Virus record (IMG/VR): IMGVR_UViG_3300044641_001690 | Span: 1-29,152 of that record | Source of the DNA: a virus | DNA length: 29,152 bases | Direction: 5' to 3' (one strand) | Part shown: positions 24,242 through 29,152 of the stretch, in pieces | Layout: each line of letters opens with the position of its first letter | Numbering within the stretch: the stretch's first letter is position 1 | Notes under the pieces: model-generated | Told to the model about the DNA's origin: nothing | The model's database searches: none | The model's input: the letters and a program-made list of their open reading frames with translations, nothing else | Program-made: the position numbers and the translations under genes

Positions 24242-25332
24242 CCGTTGATCGCATCCCCGATCAACGCGGCGGCCGCCTTGGCTGCATCATCCATCAGGTA
24301 GGCGTATCGGGCGGTGGTCTGCGGCGACGCATGACCGAGCAGCTGCCCGATCTGGCTGAGCGAGACACCAGCCGACAGACCTACGGAGGCGTATGAACGG
24401 CGCAGATCGTGAACGGTGAGGCCGGTGATGCTGGCGCGCTTCAGCAGCTCCAGCCATAGCTTCTGGTATCCGACAAGGTGGCCGCTGCCGTCGCCGGCGA
24501 TGATCCATGCCGTGTTCGACTTGGAGCGCAGCTCCTGCAGGATCTGAACCGCTGCCGGGTGAAGCCGCACCACGCGCTCCTCGCCGGTTTTCTCGCCGGT
24601 CTTATGGCGCTCGACCGGTATCACCAGAAGGCTGCCGGGCTCATCGAACCACTCCCAGCGGCCGCGGCAGATCTCCCCGACGCGGCAGCCGGTGAGCAGC
24701 AGCAGGCGGATCAGTTGCGTGAACCGCCAGCGCAGGGGCGTGGTCGCCATGTCGCTGAGCGCAGCCAGCAGCCGCTGCCGCTCGGCTGGTGATAGGTGTC
24801 GCTTGCGGACCCGTTCGGTCAGCTTGGCAACCTTGCCGCATGGATTGGACCCTTCCGGTCGCAGCTGCCACAGCTCGGCCTTGTTGAAGGCAGCGCGGAC
24901 CGACTGCAGGACGCGGTTCCGCATGATCGGCTTGATGCTGTCCAGAAGATCAAGGATGTCGCGGCGCTGCACGTCCCCCACGCGCCGGCGGCCAATGGAG
25001 GGCAGCACATGGAGCTTCCACATGCGGCGGTAGGCGTCGGCTGTGGAGGCGCGGAGCTTGCTGTAGTGGCGGGCATCCATCAAGGCGTGCAGATCGGCCA
25101 CAGATGGCTCCGCGGCTGCCCGCTGAGGTGCTCTGCCTTGGACCGCCTCCGAGAGGAGCTTGAGGGCTTCCCTGCGCGCGGCGACGCGGTTGAGCACATC
25201 GGCACGGCCAATCTTCTGGGTGCGCTGCCGGCCGCCTTGCTCCCTGAAGCGCAGATACCAGGTCCGCACTCCAGACGGCAGGCTGAGGATCCCAAGGCCA
25301 GGCACGGAACTGTCGGCTTCCCACTGCTTCAT
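24238..25332 (-). CDS. int: Tyrosine integrase
   Basis: A 364-aa site-specific recombinase. From the chosen start the catalytic residues are Arg217 (TGCRVGEI), Lys244, His308 and Arg311 (HDLRRSY), His334 (LLGH) and nucleophile Tyr343 (ARYAYL); all are present. Residues ~1-75 form an arm-binding domain of DUF4102-like character (WYLRFREQGGRQRTQKIGRA), followed by a core-binding SAM-like domain (~75-165). I chose ATG 25332, with GGAGG 5 nt upstream, over ATG 25344, which has none. It faces away from the attP-like site, whose repeats lie in its promoter region, suggesting that integrase may repress itself. Confidence 0.93.
   Translation of the reverse strand: MKQWEADSSVPGLGILSLPSGVRTWYLRFREQGGRQRTQKIGRADVLNRVAARREALKLLSEAVQGRAPQRAAAEPSVADLHALMDARHYSKLRASTADAYRRMWKLHVLPSIGRRRVGDVQRRDILDLLDSIKPIMRNRVLQSVRAAFNKAELWQLRPEGSNPCGKVAKLTERVRKRHLSPAERQRLLAALSDMATTPLRWRFTQLIRLLLLTGCRVGEICRGRWEWFDEPGSLLVIPVERHKTGEKTGEERVVRLHPAAVQILQELRSKSNTAWIIAGDGSGHLVGYQKLWLELLKRASITGLTVHDLRRSYASVGLSAGVSLSQIGQLLGHASPQTTARYAYLMDDAAKAAAALIGDAING
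24244..24265. other. Perfect inverted repeat at the HNH/integrase convergence
   Basis: GTTGATCG (24244-24251) and CGATCAAC (24258-24265) form an 8-bp stem with a 6-nt loop, 2 nt after the HNH stop and inside the last codons of the integrase. No T tract follows on either strand, so it is not a standard terminator. It could still end or stabilise one or both converging transcripts. Confidence 0.5.
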
Positions 25333-25343
25333 CGCTTCCTCCA

Positions 25344-25394
25344 TTCGCGCACTATTCGCGCAGATTTGCGCGAACGGCCGTGAGATTGCGCGAA
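25344..25394. repeat. Left arm-type repeat cluster of attP
   Basis: Four copies of the octamer TTCGCGCA: two direct (25344-25351, 25355-25362; 11 bp apart) and two inverted (25367-25374, 25387-25394; 20 bp apart, each extended by CGGC and GTGA). Spacings of one and two helical turns suit integrase arm-type binding. The cluster also covers the DNA just upstream of the integrase start. Confidence 0.8.
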
Positions 25395-25405
25395 CGGCGG
25401 TGAAG

Positions 25406-25411
25406 TGTCAA
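25406..25411 (-). promoter_or_regulatory. Possible -35 element of the integrase promoter
   Basis: The minus strand reads TTGACA, a perfect -35 box. The hexamer 17 nt downstream is CAATCT, a poor -10, and it overlaps an inverted arm repeat (25387-25394). A promoter here would be covered by integrase binding. Only the -35 match is solid. Confidence 0.25.
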
Positions 25412-25464
25412 TCCGACCAAGAACCGGTAAGCTATTGAAATAGTGAGATTCCGTGAGAAAGAAG

Positions 25465-25514
25465 TGGCGACCCCGGAAGGATTCGAACCTTCGACCTAGT
25501 GCTTAGAAGGCACT
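25465..25514 (-). other. 3' half of tRNA-Arg(UCU): attachment-site core
   Basis: On the minus strand the anticodon arm is AGTGC, loop CTTCTAA, GCACT, giving anticodon TCT. It is followed by AGGTC, a T-arm GAAGG TTCGAAT CCTTC, acceptor strand CGGGGTC, then GCCA at 25465-25468. The partner acceptor strand GACCCCG and a proper D-arm are absent upstream, so this is not a working tRNA gene. A phage attP normally carries exactly this part of the host tRNA, so that integration restores the gene. Repeats flank it on both sides, and the integrase gene adjoins it. Confidence 0.85.
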
Positions 25515-25550
25515 TTGCCGCTTCGTTTATACCAACGAAAACAACAGCTT

Positions 25551-25808
25551 CTATAGCCGCGTCGCCCGTTCGCGCACTATTCGCGCAGGCGCCTCAGCCG
25601 GATCATCCAGCGCGATCATGCGGTAGTCATCGACCCCGTGGATCTCCGCCCAGTGCTGCGCGGCGATGTGGGTGGGGAACGGCCCGACGTGCCACGGGCC
25701 GAGGTTGAGGATGTAGGTCATGGGTGGATGAGTGCGACAGTCGGACAGGTGCTGCTTGATGGCAGCGGCCATGGCTGCCAGATCATCCTCGCTGAAGGTG
25801 ATGGTCAT
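25551..25808 (-). CDS. Small early protein (85 aa), unknown
   Basis: From ATG 25808 the protein reads MTITFSEDDLAAMAAAIKQHL, then TYILNLGPWHVGPFPTHIAA and QHWAEIHGVDDYRMIALDDP. A second in-frame ATG at 25721 is preceded by a CACCC leader like those of other early genes, and would give a 56-aa protein. Both may be used. The last ten residues are encoded by the right arm repeat. It overlaps the preceding gene by 4 bp (ATGA). Function not recognised. Confidence 0.55.
   Translation of the reverse strand: MTITFSEDDLAAMAAAIKQHLSDCRTHPPMTYILNLGPWHVGPFPTHIAAQHWAEIHGVDDYRMIALDDPAEAPARIVRERATRL
25569..25588. repeat. Right arm-type repeat of attP
   Basis: A perfect 20-bp direct copy of 25344-25363, containing two TTCGCGCA octamers 11 bp apart. 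It lies 55 bp beyond the tRNA-like core on the side opposite the integrase, as a P'-type arm would. It also encodes part of the C-terminus (RIVRERATRL) of the adjacent small gene. Confidence 0.85.
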
Positions 25809-26017
25809 GCCGCCAGAGCCTCCAGAGCAGCCCTCACGTCGGCGGCTTTGTAGCCGTTGGCGGCTTCGGTCAGGCTGCCGTAGTTGCGGCCCATGCCGGT
25901 GCCGGTGCCGACCAGGACGTTAACGGTGCCCCAGCTGGTGAAGGTCACCTGCACTTCGCGGCCCTTGCCGGTGGTGAGCACGAAGGCGTTGTCGGCGGCT
26001 TGCTGGATCAGGGTCAT
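25805..26017 (-). CDS. Small early protein (70 aa), unknown
   Basis: The start is taken at ATG 26017 (MTLIQQAADNAFVLTTGKGR), not at the longer frame start 26107, because the added part looks non-coding and crosses the divergent promoter region. The rest (VTFTSWGTVNVLVGTGTGMG, then LTEAANGYKAADVRAALEALAA) looks like a compact beta-alpha protein. The leader contains CACCCACCC and no Shine-Dalgarno sequence. Function not recognised. Confidence 0.6.
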   Translation of the reverse strand: MTLIQQAADNAFVLTTGKGREVQVTFTSWGTVNVLVGTGTGMGRNYGSLTEAANGYKAADVRAALEALAA

Positions 26018-26157
26018 GGCCGGGTGGGTGGCTGTCGATGTGTGAATCATACACCGCAGACAGCGCACACTTCGCCCATCGCCCAGCCAGTTCACCCGCT
26101 GTAACAAAGCCCGATCCGGTTGCGCCCGCTACCGTTGGCTCAGCCGGGCGTCTGCCC
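26018..26157. promoter_or_regulatory. Divergent intergenic region with a candidate minus-strand -10
   Basis: This 140-bp gap separates minus-strand genes (25551-26017) from the plus-strand pair starting at 26158, so promoters in both directions are expected. The minus strand has TATGAT at 26051-26046, a good -10, directly preceded by TG. No convincing -35 is seen. GTGT/ACAC half-sites surround it (26040-26054), a weak possible operator. On the plus strand I see no clear promoter. Confidence 0.3.
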
Positions 26158-26346
26158 ATGCGGGCTTACCTGGTCGAAATCAACGCCAAGCTGATCGTTC
26201 GATCTGAAACCGAACCCGAGGAGCTGCCAGCCGACATCTACAGCCAGCTGGCGGAGTTCATCCCCAGCGACGACGACATCGTGGATCTCGACGTTTCTGC
26301 CTTCCTCCTGCCCGGCCAAGACGATGGTGGACAAGCACCACATTGA
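26158..26346 (+). CDS. Small acidic protein before the HNH gene (62 aa)
   Basis: From ATG 26158: MRAYLVEINAKLIVRSETEP, then EELPADIYSQLAEFIPSDDD and IVDLDVSAFLLPG. A beta strand followed by an acidic helix is a common plan for phage early proteins. The longer frame from 26038 runs through the promoter region and is not preferred. It overlaps the HNH gene by 23 bp. Function unknown. Confidence 0.55.
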   Translation: MRAYLVEINAKLIVRSETEPEELPADIYSQLAEFIPSDDDIVDLDVSAFLLPGQDDGGQAPH

Positions 26347-26722
26347 CGAGACGCGGCTCGTCACCCGTCGCTCGGCGCGTGATCAGATCCATCTGGCATG
26401 GAACTATGAGTGCGCCTACTGCGGCGACCCGCTCGGCCGCAGCCCGACCCTCGATCATGTGACACCCAAGGTCCACGGCGGCCTGACGGTACGCCAGAAC
26501 CTCGTCAGCTGCTGCTTCATGTGCAACAGCCAGAAAGGCCACAAGGGCTGGGTGGACTGGTTTCGCGCCCAGCCGTTCTGGTCCGCCACCCGCGAGTGGT
26601 CGATCGTTCAATGGTTAGGGCAGGATCTTACTGAGCGCCCAGATGATCAGAACGCAGGCGACCCAGTAGATGATCGACAGGTAGGTGATCTCAGCCAGGG
26701 TCACGGGCTAGCAGGTGGTTGA
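26324..26722 (+). CDS. HNH endonuclease (zinc-type)
   Basis: The frame is 132 aa. Residues 30-67 hold the HNH core: Cys30-x2-Cys33 (CAYCG), Asp44-His45 (LDHVTPKVHGG), Asn59 (QNLVSCC) and Cys64-x2-Cys67 (CFMCN), which together bind zinc and the catalytic metal. The natural C-terminus seems to fall near residue 95 (REWSIVQWL). The remaining ~35 residues (ERPDDQNAGDPVDD...) look like the antisense of a membrane peptide encoded on the other strand. It is either a packaging-type HNH protein or a homing nuclease; its isolated plus-strand position suggests insertion. Confidence 0.8.
   Translation: MVDKHHIDETRLVTRRSARDQIHLAWNYECAYCGDPLGRSPTLDHVTPKVHGGLTVRQNLVSCCFMCNSQKGHKGWVDWFRAQPFWSATREWSIVQWLGQDLTERPDDQNAGDPVDDRQVGDLSQGHGLAGG
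26615..26704 (-). CDS. Tiny membrane peptide (29 aa), GTG start
   Basis: GTG 26704 opens MTLAEITYLSIIYWVACVLI and continues IWALSKILP, stopping with TAA at 26615. It is one clean membrane helix with a short polar start and a Lys near the end. The GTG overlaps the end of the previous gene by 14 nt. It lies wholly antisense to the HNH frame's C-terminal part. Hydrophobicity supports it; no ribosome site does. Small phage membrane peptides of this kind can act in lysis control or exclusion, but no function is assigned. Confidence 0.45.
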   Translation of the reverse strand: MTLAEITYLSIIYWVACVLIIWALSKILP

Positions 26723-26873
26723 GGTACAGCTCAGCCTGCCACAGGTCGCTGGAATAGCGGCAGTACCCCTTGGCGCAGCTGCGGTAGTACAGCTCCCCGC
26801 CAGCAGCCGGTTCCAGCGTGTCAATCCAACCGCCATCGCGGTCGGTCCGGCTGATCACGATGGGCTCTTGCAT
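26691..26873 (-). CDS. Small early protein (60 aa), unknown
   Basis: The start is taken at ATG 26873 (MQEPIVISRTDRDGGWIDTL), within a much longer open frame whose upstream part is a shadow of the next gene. The rest reads EPAAGGELYYRSCAKGYCRY, then SSDLWQAELYLNHLLARDPG. Two Cys separated by four residues (CAKGYC) could be paired or bind metal. It overlaps the upstream Cys-rich gene by 19 bp. Function unknown. Confidence 0.55.
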   Translation of the reverse strand: MQEPIVISRTDRDGGWIDTLEPAAGGELYYRSCAKGYCRYSSDLWQAELYLNHLLARDPG

Positions 26874-27199
26874 GGTGTGAACACCGCGCAGGTCGGCGCA
26901 AATCTGCCCCCAGTCTGGCGACATTCGGGGATCTCCAGCTCGCATTTGCCGCGGCCGCCAGGCGTCCAGTGGATGCAGTCCCAGCACATCAGCTTGCTCT
27001 CCTGCTCCACCGGCCGCGCCTTGGCACGAAACGCGGTGTAGAGGTTCTGCCCGCGCAGCATCGCCTGCCGCAAGTCCACCGTGCCGGTGTCGGCCACCAG
27101 CTGGTGCTCGGGCTTGGGTCCGAGGATGATGTGCGCGTGCCACGTCTGGCTCGCCCGCTCACAGCTCAACAGCAGGCGGCCGGCGTGGAGCGAGATCAT
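26855..27199 (-). CDS. Cys-rich early protein (114 aa), possible zinc binder
   Basis: From ATG 27199: MISLHAGRLLLSCERASQTW, then HAHIILGPKPEHQLVADTG. The C-terminal third has cysteines in MCWDCIHWTPGGRGKCELE, IPECRQTGG and APTCAVFTPC: a Cys-x2-Cys followed by four more Cys, likely a zinc-binding domain. A similar CxxC-H-W arrangement occurs in many small phage proteins of unknown role. It is coupled by ATGA to the preceding gene. Confidence 0.65.
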   Translation of the reverse strand: MISLHAGRLLLSCERASQTWHAHIILGPKPEHQLVADTGTVDLRQAMLRGQNLYTAFRAKARPVEQESKLMCWDCIHWTPGGRGKCELEIPECRQTGGRFAPTCAVFTPCKSPS

Positions 27200-27429
27200 T
27201 CGCGTTCGCCGTGCGCGGGTCGGTGGTAGATCCGCTCCAGCACCATGCTCGGTGGGTCCGGTTCATTCACGCCTGCCGCGACGAACGCCGCGGTTGGATC
27301 AGACGGATTGGCCGACAGAAACACATCCGGCCAGAACTGGTCCTTCACCACCAGCAAGCTGACCCGTGGGCTGCGATGCAGCACCCAGATCGCCAGGCGG
27401 TCGAGCAGTGAAATGTTGGGGAGGATCAT
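27196..27429 (-). CDS. Small early protein (77 aa), unknown
   Basis: The start is ATG 27429, in an ATGA overlap with the DUF3310 gene. The protein reads MILPNISLLDRLAIWVLHRS, then PRVSLLVVKDQFWPDVFLSA and a Pro-rich end. A hydrophobic amphipathic helix at the N-terminus precedes two beta strands. Longer upstream starts in this frame are shadows of DUF3310. Function not recognised. Confidence 0.6.
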   Translation of the reverse strand: MILPNISLLDRLAIWVLHRSPRVSLLVVKDQFWPDVFLSANPSDPTAAFVAAGVNEPDPPSMVLERIYHRPAHGERE

Positions 27430-27629
27430 CGGTTCAGTTTGGCGAGATACCACGCAGCTTTCAACAGTGACTCGGCGCCACCTTTGAGGCGTTCGCGCCA
27501 GATGTACTTGAGGGCATTGCCTTTGCAATACCCCCGGAACTCCTCCGGTGTCAGCGCGGCCTCGATCGCGTCGATGCACTCGATTTCGCCTTGCCGGTAG
27601 TGGTCGGGATGGTTGACCGGATCGCTCAT
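27426..27629 (-). CDS. DUF3310 protein
   Basis: A 67-aa protein with the full family pattern: VNHPDHYRQGEIECIDAIEA, then FRGYCKGNALKYIWRERLKG and GAESLLKAAWYLAKL. DUF3310 is widespread in phage early regions and sometimes fused to nucleotide-metabolism proteins; its biochemical role is not established. It is flanked by ATGA overlaps on both sides, showing that this operon is read as one unit. Confidence 0.9.
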   Translation of the reverse strand: MSDPVNHPDHYRQGEIECIDAIEAALTPEEFRGYCKGNALKYIWRERLKGGAESLLKAAWYLAKLNR

Positions 27630-27859
27630 CGCCTTTTCTCCTCCAGCTCGCTGGCCAGCACTGCTGCAGATCGCAGCAGCGTGGTCAGTGTCATCGGCCT
27701 CATGTTCCGGTCAGAGGCGTAGCGCAATGCCCAACGAAAACCCATCGACACATTGCCGCCACCCAGTTCACGCGCTTGCTCGATTTCCTCACGGCTCATC
27801 CTGATGTTCACCGTGAAGTTCCGGCCTTTGCCCTTTGGGCGCCGATCGCTCAGGACCAT
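27626..27859 (-). CDS. Possible ribbon-helix-helix DNA-binding protein (77 aa)
   Basis: From ATG 27859: MVLSDRRPKGKGRNFTVNIR, then MSREEIEQARELGGGNVSMG and FRWALRYASDRN. A basic start, a beta strand (FTVNIRMS), a helix, and then GNVSMGFRWALRYA, where ribbon-helix-helix repressors often have GN-S-GIR-AL, suggest an Arc/MetJ-like regulator. A further helix follows (LTTLLRSAAVLASELEEKRR). If correct, it is the only visible candidate regulator in the window. The longer start at 27898 overlaps the upstream gene more and is less likely. Confidence 0.6.
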   Translation of the reverse strand: MVLSDRRPKGKGRNFTVNIRMSREEIEQARELGGGNVSMGFRWALRYASDRNMRPMTLTTLLRSAAVLASELEEKRR

Positions 27860-28116
27860 CGGCCTCCCAGCAGGAAACGACGGCAGACGGCGATGCACTG
27901 CTGCGCGTGCTTCTCCGCCAGGTGGCTCTCGGCTTCACCGATCGCGGTGACGCAGGCGGCGTGAAGATCCGGGTAGGAGGTGTCGCGGAAGTTGGCAGCA
28001 ATGTCGCGGCAGAACTCCTCCCATAGCCCGGTGTAGGTGCCGCAGGTGCGGCCGCTGGAGGCGTAGAGCGCGTCCATCATGTTGGCGCGCTGCTGGTCGA
28101 GTTGGACGCGGTTCAT
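27850..28116 (-). CDS. Helical early protein (88 aa), unknown
   Basis: MNRVQLDQQRANMMDALYAS, SGRTCGTYTGLWEEFCRDIA, ANFRDTSYPDLHAACVTAIG, then AESHLAEKHAQQCIAVCRRF. A mostly helical protein with five Cys, none in a clear metal pattern. It overlaps the next gene by 10 bp and the preceding one by ATGA. Function not recognised. Confidence 0.6.
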   Translation of the reverse strand: MNRVQLDQQRANMMDALYASSGRTCGTYTGLWEEFCRDIAANFRDTSYPDLHAACVTAIGEAESHLAEKHAQQCIAVCRRFLLGGRWS

Positions 28117-28313
28117 GGTTGGATCAGTGCTTGCAGGATGTTGAGCAGCTCCTCGCGGCGCGCGGAGATGTGCGGGTGGCTGGGCATGTTGGCCAGCTGA
28201 TCAAGGCGAGCGCGGAGCAGCGTGGCCAGCCGCAGGCGTTCCTCCTGCTGGCCGGCGTTGAACATGCCGGAGTCGCTGATCAGGGCTTCCAGTTTGGCGC
28301 GGATGTGATCCAT
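28113..28313 (-). CDS. Helical early protein (66 aa), unknown
   Basis: MDHIRAKLEALISDSGMFNA, then GQQEERLRLATLLRARLDQL and ANMPSHPHISARREELLNIL. Strong heptad character suggests an oligomer or coiled-coil adaptor. The start sits in a TGATG overlap with the upstream stop, and the stop overlaps the next start (ATGA). Function not recognised. Confidence 0.6.
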   Translation of the reverse strand: MDHIRAKLEALISDSGMFNAGQQEERLRLATLLRARLDQLANMPSHPHISARREELLNILQALIQP

Positions 28314-28537
28314 CAGGCGACCTCCACCACGGCGCCAGGCCAGCGTGCCTCGGCGTATCGGATCGCGTGCTTCTTGGTTTCGGCGCGGGTGATCCAGGTC
28401 ATCGGCTGAGCTCCGGGCTTGTAGACGATCAGCTTGTAGTCACGGGTCCGGGCTTTGGGCCGCGGCCGGCTGATGCCTTCACCGTGGCGGCTGGTAGTGG
28501 TCTCCTCGATCCACTGGAACGGAACGATCTCACGCAT
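28313..28537 (-). CDS. Small basic early protein (74 aa), unknown
   Basis: The start is ATG 28537 (MREIVPFQWIEETTTSRHGE). A basic linker (RPRPKARTRDYK) leads to LIVYKPGAQPMTWITRAETK, then KHAIRYAEARWPGAVVEVA. The C-terminal half looks like a small alpha-beta domain with AETKKHAIRYAEARWPGA, a helix seen in several small phage proteins. The leader contains CACCGACCCATCC. Function not recognised. Confidence 0.6.
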   Translation of the reverse strand: MREIVPFQWIEETTTSRHGEGISRPRPKARTRDYKLIVYKPGAQPMTWITRAETKKHAIRYAEARWPGAVVEVA

Positions 28538-28706
28538 GGATGGATGGGTCGGTGACAGTTGCAGGGTTGAGCCATTCGATCTGGTCCCACCACGGCATCC
28601 ACTCAAGGGACGCCTTGCTTTTGGCCTCGGCAAGGTTGTGCGCCCAGACGCACTCGATCACGTTGGCCGACGGGATCTGGAAGTAGAAGCGGCGGAGCTT
28701 GGTCAT
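28530..28706 (-). CDS. Small early protein (58 aa), unknown
   Basis: MTKLRRFYFQIPSANVIECV, then WAHNLAEAKSKASLEWMPWW and DQIEWLNPATVTDPSIHA. The strand-helix plan (RFYFQI..., WAHNLAEAKSKA) recurs in small phage proteins that I cannot name. Its ATG overlaps the preceding stop (ATGA) and its end overlaps the next start by 8 bp. Function not recognised. Confidence 0.6.
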   Translation of the reverse strand: MTKLRRFYFQIPSANVIECVWAHNLAEAKSKASLEWMPWWDQIEWLNPATVTDPSIHA

Positions 28707-28846
28707 GGCCGGAGCGGCGCATGGCACGCCGGGTGATCGTTGTGGGCTTGCACGGCAGCCTCACGGCCGCCGGCGTAACCAGCTGCATAGATAGCGGCGA
28801 GCGTCACCAGGGCGGTGATGCGGTTGATCCAAGGATTGGTGATCAT
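28703..28846 (-). CDS. Tiny membrane protein (47 aa)
   Basis: From ATG 28846: MITNPWINRITALVTLAAIY, then AAGYAGGREAAVQAHNDHPA and CHAPLRP. One membrane segment (ITALVTLAAIYAAGYAGG) is followed by a polar tail with three His and one Cys. The leader before the start is a pure C/A tract with repeated CCACC, without Shine-Dalgarno. It is coupled to the next gene by ATGA. A membrane anchor for a small complex is possible; function unknown. Confidence 0.6.
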   Translation of the reverse strand: MITNPWINRITALVTLAAIYAAGYAGGREAAVQAHNDHPACHAPLRP

Positions 28847-28879
28847 TGTGGTGTGGGTGGTGGTGGTGGGCGCTGGTGA

Positions 28880-29038
28880 TCAGAACACCATGGCGTTCAG
28901 GAACTGCAGCACCAAGGCGCGCTGCTCGGCGCGGGTCATCTCGGGGCGTGCTTCGCGCACTGTCCTTGCAATCGCACGTGCGGCCAAGGCACGGGCGCTC
29001 TGGCGGCTGGTGGGACGGAGGTCGTCGGTGGCGGTCAT
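28880..29038 (-). CDS. Small helical early protein (52 aa)
   Basis: From ATG 29038: MTATDDLRPTSRQSARALAA, then RAIARTVREARPEMTRAEQR and ALVLQFLNAMVF. Two helices rich in Ala and Arg with a hydrophobic C-terminus. The leader holds CCACCACCCACC about 8 nt upstream and no Shine-Dalgarno. I prefer this to the overlapping longer frame 28761-29105 because of its protein-like composition and end points. Function unknown. Confidence 0.6.
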   Translation of the reverse strand: MTATDDLRPTSRQSARALAARAIARTVREARPEMTRAEQRALVLQFLNAMVF

Positions 29039-29101
29039 GGCTGTCGGTGGGTGGTGGCCTCGTCGGCCGTCCCCTAATGATGATGCACCGCGGGCAGCGC
29101 A

Positions 29102-29152
29102 TCACCTCCCGTGTGACATTTCTTCATGCGGCCACCCATCGGCCTCCCGCGA
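29102..29152 (-). CDS. 3' end of a gene entering from the right edge
   Basis: The minus-strand frame from the edge reads SREADGWPHEEMSHGR and stops with TGA at 29102-29104. A GGGAGG and an overlapping ATG (29102) follow, as if a coupled gene began there. That frame (MRCPRC...) soon loses protein-like composition. With 16 residues visible, the product cannot be identified. Confidence 0.3.
   Translation of the reverse strand, partial: SREADGWPHEEMSHGR

Noticed and set aside
25465-25561. Complete tRNA-Arg gene on the minus strand
   Set aside because: Anticodon arm, T-arm and 3' acceptor are present. The 5' acceptor strand GACCCCG is absent; a vaguely D-loop-like TTGGTATAAA lies upstream but at the wrong distance. 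It is a tRNA fragment serving as att core.
28761-29105. 113-114-aa minus-strand frame beginning MRCPRC after a GGGAGG
   Set aside because: The start looks good (TGATG coupling, CxxC), but the rest is Arg/Pro/His-rich and overlaps two more convincing small genes in other frames. Only a short peptide could be real.
25551-29152. Host chromosome to the right of the tRNA fragment (integrated prophage end)
   Set aside because: The genes are tiny and overlapping, include DUF3310 and an HNH nuclease, and arm repeats occur on both sides of the core, so the DNA on the right is phage.

Overview
The window is a continuous stretch of a temperate, lambda-organised siphophage (long non-contractile tail), GC-rich throughout. 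No clear bacterial housekeeping gene is present. Several small proteins (45-aa basic protein at 21262, 48-aa holin-like protein at 21805) and the fibre/decoration motifs resemble, from memory, those of cyanophages. A picocyanobacterial host is therefore my best guess, but it is inference and was not checked by any search.

Layout, left to right. 1-4.3 kb is the head module: end of a gpW-like connector, portal, a single-chain prohead protease-major capsid fusion, an intrinsic terminator, a small head protein and a gpFII-like connector. 4.3-7.8 kb holds two virion proteins that have no lambda counterpart, one of them a 944-aa modular protein with five copies of a ~70-residue repeat. 7.9-18.6 kb is the tail module in lambda order: U-like terminator, tail tube, G and G-T chaperones joined by a -1 frameshift, tape measure H, M, L, K, I and J. 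18.6-21.0 kb carries a short fibre protein and three tandem paralogous fibre proteins. 21.0-23.2 kb is small genes plus lysis: a basic peptide, two membrane proteins (holin candidates) and a two-domain endolysin (GH24 lysozyme plus M15 peptidase). 23.2-24.2 kb has a dCTP deaminase/dUTPase-family enzyme and a NUMOD4/HNH endonuclease. 24.2-25.6 kb is the integration module: a minus-strand tyrosine integrase and an attP-like site made of the 3' half of a tRNA-Arg(UCU) flanked by repeated arm-type sites. 25.5-29.15 kb is early/accessory DNA: mostly tiny overlapping minus-strand genes (DUF3310, a ribbon-helix-helix candidate, a Cys-rich protein, membrane peptides), interrupted by a plus-strand pair including a second HNH endonuclease.

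Phage genes continue on both sides of the tRNA-like core, and the same repeats occur on both arms. The site therefore looks like an intact attP, which suggests an unintegrated phage genome rather than an integrated prophage with host flank.

The points most worth a second look are the attP architecture, the modular 944-aa virion protein, the internal start that could release free capsid protein from the protease fusion, the two frameshift signals (one strong, in the tail chaperones; one tentative, in the holin), a large domain inserted in the iron-sulphur tail-tip protein L, the triplicated fibre genes, and recurrent CACCC-rich leaders in place of Shine-Dalgarno sequences before early genes.
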